DNA from: Hymenobacter sp. PAMC 26628
Lineage (GTDB): Bacteria; Bacteroidota; Bacteroidia; Cytophagales; Hymenobacteraceae
DNA: 64,000 nt
Assembly: GCF_001562275.1 (NCBI RefSeq)
Contig: NZ_CP014304.1
Location: 2,542,001-2,606,000, forward strand
Direction of reading: 5' to 3'
Shown: positions 60,025-64,000 of the stretch, piece after piece
Numbering within the stretch: the first letter of the stretch is position 1
Layout of the letters: each line of letters opens with the position of its first letter
Translations under genes and position numbers: made by a program
Notes under the pieces: model-generated
Told to the model about the DNA's origin: nothing
What the model saw: the letters and a program-made list of their open reading frames with translations, nothing else
Database searches by the model: none

Positions 60025-62574
60025 ATGAAACCCCTCCCTATCCCCGGCCCGACGGCCGATGCGCTGGCCACCTACTGGGCCCTGCCCGCGGCCGAAGTGC
60101 TGGCCCGGCTACGCACCACGGCCACCGGCCTCACCACGGCCGAGGCGGCGGCGCGCCGGACGCTTTCGGGGTCCAACCTGCTGAAGGTCAAGGAAGAAAC
60201 CACGGACGCGGGGCTGTTCCTGCGGCAGTTCAGCAGCCCCATTTCGTGGCTGCTGATGGGGGCGGCGGGGCTGTCGTTTTTCCTGCACGACGCGCCAGAT
60301 GCACTCATTATCCTGGTCATTATCCTGGCCGGGGGGCTGCTGGGTTTTTGGCAGGAGCGGGGCGCTTCGCAGGCCATGAAGCAGCTGCTGGTGCTGCTGG
60401 TGGCCCGCACTACCACTTGGCGCGACGGCACCGCCCAGGAGCTGCCCGACGAACAGCTGGTGCCTGGCGACGCGCTGGCCCTGCGCGCCGGTGACGTAGT
60501 GCCCGCCGACTGCTACCTGCTCACGGCCAACGAGTTGTTCATCAACGAGGCCACCCTCACCGGCGAAACCTTTCCGGTCGATAAAGCGCCGGGGGCCCTG
60601 GCGGCGACTACCCTGCTGGCCCAGCGCCGCAATACCCTGTTTATGGGGGCCAACGTAGTGAGCGGCAGCGGCACGGCCGTGGTGGTGCGCACGGGCCCCG
60701 GCACCGAGCTGGGCCGCATCGCGGCGCGCCTGCGCACGGCCCCGCCCGAAACCGACTTCGAGCAGGGCATCCGCCGCTTCGGCTACCTGCTCATGCAGCT
60801 GACGCTGGTGCTGGTGCTGCTCATTTTTGCCGCCAACGTGCTGCTGCACAAGCCAGTGCTCAACTCGCTGCTGTTTTCGCTGGCCATTGCCGTGGGCCTC
60901 ACGCCGCAGCTGCTGCCGGCCATCATCAGCCTCAACCTGGCGCGGGGCGCCCGCCGCATGGCGGCAAAACAAGTGCTGGTAAAACGGCTCGCGTCGATTG
61001 AGAACTTCGGCACCATGAACGTGCTGTGCGCCGACAAAACCGGCACCCTCACCGACGGTACCGTGCGCCTCGACCGCATTATCGACGTGCACGGGCAGCC
61101 CTCGGCGCGGGCCGGGCGGCTGGCCAAGGTCAATGCTACCTTGCAGCAGGGTTTCCGCAACCCCATCGACGTGGCCATCGGGTCGGCCGTGCCCGATGAC
61201 GTGGCGGCCTACCCCCGCGTGGACGAGATTCCCTACGATTTCCTACGCAAGCGCCTCACGCTCCTGACCGAGGAGGCTGGCCAGCCCCTGCTCGTGACCA
61301 AGGGCGCGCTGCAAAACATCCTGGAAGTCTGCACCCTGGTGGATGCGGGCGGCCCTGCCCCCGCGCCGCTGGCCGACTACCGGGCCGCTATTCAGCAGAC
61401 CTACGAGGCGCTGAGCGCCCAGGGCCTGCGCACGCTGGGGCTGGCCACGAAGGACGCCGGCGGCCGGCGGGACATCACCAAGGCCGACGAGGTGGGGATG
61501 ACGTTTCTGGGCTTTATCTGCCTGGCCGACACGCCCAAGGCGGGCATCCAGGCCACGCTGGCCGAGTTGCGGGGCCTGGGTACTCAGCTCAAGATGATAA
61601 CCGGCGACAACGTGCTGGTGGCTACTGCGGTGGCCAAAGCCGTGGGCATCGACACGCCGGAGGTGCTCACGGGCGCGGCCCTGCGCGAGCTCAGCGCCGA
61701 GGCCCTGCGCAGCAAGGTGAGCACGGCCCACGTCTTCGCCGAAATCGAGCCCAACCAAAAGGAAGGTATTGTGCTGGCCCTCAAGCGGCGCGGCTTCGTG
61801 GTGGGCTACCTCGGCGACGGCATCAACGACGCCAGCGCCCTCCACGCGGCCGATGTGGGCATCTCGGTGGAGTCGGCCGTGAACGTGGCCAAGGAATCGG
61901 CCGACATCGTGCTGCTCAAGCAGGATTTGAACGTGCTCCTCGACGGGGTGCGCGAGGGCCGGCGCACGTTTACCAACACCCTGAAATACATTTTCATGGC
62001 TACCAGCGCCAACTTCGGCAACATGTTCAGCATGGCCGGGGCTTCGCTGTTTTTGCCCTTCCTGCCCCTGCTGCCGGTGCAGATTCTGCTCACCAACCTG
62101 CTAACCGACCTGCCAGCCACGGCCCTCGCCGCCGACAACGTGGAGCCCGCCGCCCTGGCCCATCCCACCCGCTGGGACTTGCCTTTCCTGCGCCGGTTCA
62201 TGCTCACGTTCGGGCTGCTCAGCTCGGTATTCGACTACCTCAGCTTCGGGCTGCTGCGCTGGGGCTTCGGGGCCCCGGCGGCGCTGTTTCAAACGGGCTG
62301 GTTCGTGGAGTCGGTGCTCTCGGCCACGGTTATTGTGCTGGTGGTGCGCACCCGGCGGCCCTTCTACCGCAGCCGGCCGGGCCGGGGGTTGGTGGCGGCC
62401 ACGGCCCTGGTGGCCGGGCTGGTGCTGGCGCTGCCGGCCACGCCGCTGGGGCGGGTATTTGGCTTTGTGCCCCTGCCGCTGGCGCTCTACGCGGCTATCC
62501 TGGGCATCGTGAGCGGCTATGTGCTGGCGGCCGAGGGCTTGAAGCGCTGGTTTTACCGGGCTTATCCTCAGTAG
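60025..62574 (+). CDS. mgtA: Mg2+-transporting P-type ATPase (MgtA/MgtB class)
   Basis: An 849-residue P3-type ATPase that imports Mg2+. Visible features: N-terminal DALATYWALPAAEVLARLRT, the TGES-like loop in ATLTGETFPVDKAPGALA, four-plus-six membrane helices, transmembrane AVGLTPQLLPAIISLNLARG (conserved PxxLP), the phosphorylated Asp near 337 in NVLCADKTGTLTDGTVRLDR, KGALQNILEVC, MITGDNVLVATAVAKAVGID, and VGYLGDGINDASALHAADVG. The C-terminal domain has YIFMATSANFGNMFSMAGAS, typical of the Mg2+ class. Start ATG at 60025; upstream ATGs are possible. No Mg2+ riboswitch was found in its short leader. Confidence 0.95.
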   Translation: MKPLPIPGPTADALATYWALPAAEVLARLRTTATGLTTAEAAARRTLSGSNLLKVKEETTDAGLFLRQFSSPISWLLMGAAGLSFFLHDAPDALIILVIILAGGLLGFWQERGASQAMKQLLVLLVARTTTWRDGTAQELPDEQLVPGDALALRAGDVVPADCYLLTANELFINEATLTGETFPVDKAPGALAATTLLAQRRNTLFMGANVVSGSGTAVVVRTGPGTELGRIAARLRTAPPETDFEQGIRRFGYLLMQLTLVLVLLIFAANVLLHKPVLNSLLFSLAIAVGLTPQLLPAIISLNLARGARRMAAKQVLVKRLASIENFGTMNVLCADKTGTLTDGTVRLDRIIDVHGQPSARAGRLAKVNATLQQGFRNPIDVAIGSAVPDDVAAYPRVDEIPYDFLRKRLTLLTEEAGQPLLVTKGALQNILEVCTLVDAGGPAPAPLADYRAAIQQTYEALSAQGLRTLGLATKDAGGRRDITKADEVGMTFLGFICLADTPKAGIQATLAELRGLGTQLKMITGDNVLVATAVAKAVGIDTPEVLTGAALRELSAEALRSKVSTAHVFAEIEPNQKEGIVLALKRRGFVVGYLGDGINDASALHAADVGISVESAVNVAKESADIVLLKQDLNVLLDGVREGRRTFTNTLKYIFMATSANFGNMFSMAGASLFLPFLPLLPVQILLTNLLTDLPATALAADNVEPAALAHPTRWDLPFLRRFMLTFGLLSSVFDYLSFGLLRWGFGAPAALFQTGWFVESVLSATVIVLVVRTRRPFYRSRPGRGLVAATALVAGLVLALPATPLGRVFGFVPLPLALYAAILGIVSGYVLAAEGLKRWFYRAYPQ

Positions 62575-62808
62575 AAGTTACGCTTCCAACAGGCTTTACT
62601 GTTATGAGATTTGCGCGGGTGCCGATAAGGCCGAGCAGGTAGCGGGTGGGTAGAAGCAAGTTGTTCTTGCCGGCGAAGGCAGGTAGTGTGGACCAGGTAA
62701 TTACCAGCCAGCGCTCCCTGCCGGCTCCCCTAACCCAGCTTCTCGCACTGGTCTCCAGCCGGCCCTCATCGTCAGGCGCAAGGTTCTGCGCTAAAAAGTA
62801 AAAAGGGC
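62575..62808. other. Intergenic gap after mgtA
   Basis: About 230 bases with no gene recognised on either strand, before the terminator of the convergent gene. Confidence 0.6.
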
Positions 62809-62832
62809 CGGACGTTGGTACGCCTGGCCCTT
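62809..62832 (-). terminator. Terminator for the PepSY-like gene
   Basis: On the minus strand AAGGGCC (62826-62832) pairs with GGCCCTT (62813-62819), followed by TTTTTAC. It lies 20 bases after the stop codon of the gene on the minus strand. Confidence 0.8.
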
Positions 62833-62851
62833 CCTACAAGATATTGCAGCA

Positions 62852-63283
62852 CTATTTTTTGGCCAGCGTACCGTTTTCATTAAACAGCACGTCGTGCTTT
62901 TTACCGGCCTTCGACAATTCAGCTTCGTAAGTGGTCGCCCCGGTGGCCGAAACAATCGTGGCGGCTTCCGTCACCTTGTAGGTTTTGTAGTCACGGGCTA
63001 GCGTGGCCCGCACGGCCGCGGGCAGCCTAGTGGCCGCCATGTCGGTTTCCTTTTCGACCAGTTCCCCGGCCGGGTTTATCAGCGCCGACATCGTGGCACC
63101 CTTCATCGTGAAGGCGGCTTCGTAGTTGCCATGTTCTTTTTCCCAAGTGTTGGTGGTTACCGTGGGATATTGGGCCTTAAACGTCGCCTTGACGACGGCG
63201 GGCACCTGCGCGGCTTTCAGCATCTGGGCTTGGGCTCCGAACGTGAGTAGAGCCAATGCGGCCAATAGGAGGGTCTTTTTCAT
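62852..63283 (-). CDS. Secreted PepSY-like (DUF2874-type) protein
   Basis: A 143-residue protein with a signal peptide (MKKTLLLAALALLTFGAQAQ) and two repeats of a PepSY-like fold: VPAVVKATFKAQYPTVTTNT, WEKEHGNYEAAFTMKGATMS, ALINPAGELVEKETDM and then LPAAVRATLARDYKTYKVTE, ATTYEAELSKAGKKHDVLFN, ENGTLAKK. Small Bacteroidota proteins of this type are exported and of unknown role. Intact. Confidence 0.9.
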   Translation of the reverse strand: MKKTLLLAALALLTFGAQAQMLKAAQVPAVVKATFKAQYPTVTTNTWEKEHGNYEAAFTMKGATMSALINPAGELVEKETDMAATRLPAAVRATLARDYKTYKVTEAATIVSATGATTYEAELSKAGKKHDVLFNENGTLAKK

Positions 63284-63489
63284 GGTTTTAAGGGGTAAGG
63301 AAATTAGGTCCCGGAATAGGGGTAAAAAGTGCTAGTAGATAGGGCGTCCCATCAAAAGCAAGCCAAAATTCGGGCTGCTGCCTTGCCAAACCCATGACAA
63401 ACAGCCCTCTCCTTGCGTGACTTTTGTCATGCCCAGGCCGGTGGCTTTTAATTAATTTCACTGCTTGCCATTCCCCTAACCTGCCTACC

Positions 63490-64000
63490 ATGTTGAATAA
63501 AAAATTAGCTTGGCCACTGATAGCGACGGCGGGCGGCGGGGTGGCGTTGGGCTTGCTCTACCCCCTGCGGCAGCGGGCCGCCCGCCGCTTGCGCCGCGAT
63601 GCAACCTGGCTGTTCGCCCAGGCCGCCGATGCGCCGGGCCAGACGTACCACGAAGCACAGCTGGCCGGGCTGCCTGCACCGGTGCAGCGTTACTTTCGCC
63701 ACGTACTACGCGAGGGGCAGCCCTACTTGCGTGGGCTGCGGCTGCGGCACGGCGGCCAGTTTAAAACGGACCTGAAAAAGGACTGGCTAGCCATCGAAGG
63801 CCAGCAGTACGTGACGGCCGACCCGGCGGGCTTCATTTGGCAGGGCACCACGCGTTGGTTCCGCGTCCGCGATGAGTACGTAGCCGGGCGCGGGAGCCTA
63901 TTGGTGCGGCTGCTCGGGGCCGTGCAGGTTGTAAGTGGCAGCGGGCCGCACTACGATGAGGGCGAGTTACTGCGCTGGCTGGTCGAAAGCCCCTGGCTGC
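63490..64000 (+). CDS. DUF6544-type membrane-anchored protein (3' end outside window)
   Basis: Begins MLNKKLAWPLIATAGGGVAL with a membrane segment and a basic stretch (LRQRAARRLRRDATWLFAQA), then LPAPVQRYFRHVLREGQPYL, LRGLRLRHGGQFKTDLKKDW, YVTADPAGFIWQGTTRWFRV, which is the opening of the DUF6544/DUF6920 family (LPxPVxRYfrhvl). The gene is cut by the window edge after 170 codons. Function unknown. Confidence 0.8.
   Translation, partial: MLNKKLAWPLIATAGGGVALGLLYPLRQRAARRLRRDATWLFAQAADAPGQTYHEAQLAGLPAPVQRYFRHVLREGQPYLRGLRLRHGGQFKTDLKKDWLAIEGQQYVTADPAGFIWQGTTRWFRVRDEYVAGRGSLLVRLLGAVQVVSGSGPHYDEGELLRWLVESPWL

Overview
The window is most likely from a GC-rich member of the Bacteroidota close to Hymenobacter (Cytophagales). 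The evidence is the TTG/TAnnTTTG promoter ahead of tRNA-Asp, the arm-type tyrosine recombinases, a response regulator with a Crp-type output domain, DUF3606 and PepSY-like small proteins, and the housekeeping codon use. No database search was possible, so the genus is an inference.

Layout. 1-1011 is core genome: accA (partial, minus strand) and tRNA-Asp. 1028-22861 is a mosaic accessory region. It starts with a tyrosine recombinase beside the tRNA. It also holds a two-component pair whose response regulator carries an Mrr-like nuclease domain (6802-8417), and a four-gene operon of a poly-glycine protein, a PfkB kinase/deoxyribosyltransferase fusion, a QueC-like enzyme and a SagB-like oxidoreductase (9138-13152). 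Many IS elements and gene remnants lie between these.

22931-45251 is a 22.3-kb Tn7-like transposon. It has TGT...ACA ends, arrays of 20-bp end repeats and a 5-bp target duplication (ggatg). It carries TnsB-like and TnsC-like genes at the right, a possible TnsE-like gene at the left, and a serine resolvase. Its cargo is defence-like: a C5 DNA methyltransferase, a double-GHKL sensor kinase, a receiver protein and a caspase-like protein in one tight operon, followed by a Vsr endonuclease and a KAP-family NTPase with a small partner gene. 45357-64000 returns to mostly core genes: a wHTH/nucleotidyltransferase pair, a sensor kinase and REC-Crp regulator, an Mla-type lipid transporter (permease, ATPase, MCE protein), a BLUF photosensor, a tpiA-pgm-glgP carbohydrate operon, an MgtA-type Mg2+ ATPase and small secreted proteins.

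How genes work together. Two unrelated loci (6802-8417 and 27670-32152) use phosphorelay-like sensing to drive what look like destructive effectors, a nuclease in one and a protease-like protein in the other. A third locus pairs nucleoside/deazaguanine enzymes with a glycine-tract protein. All three look like conflict or immunity modules, but this is inference from domain content and neighbourhood.

Caveat. Several genes carry single-base frameshifts, often in homopolymers (3772-4234, pfkB fusion, tnsB, tpiA, the small gene before mgtA), and glgP has an in-frame stop. Some of these may be consensus errors rather than real mutations.
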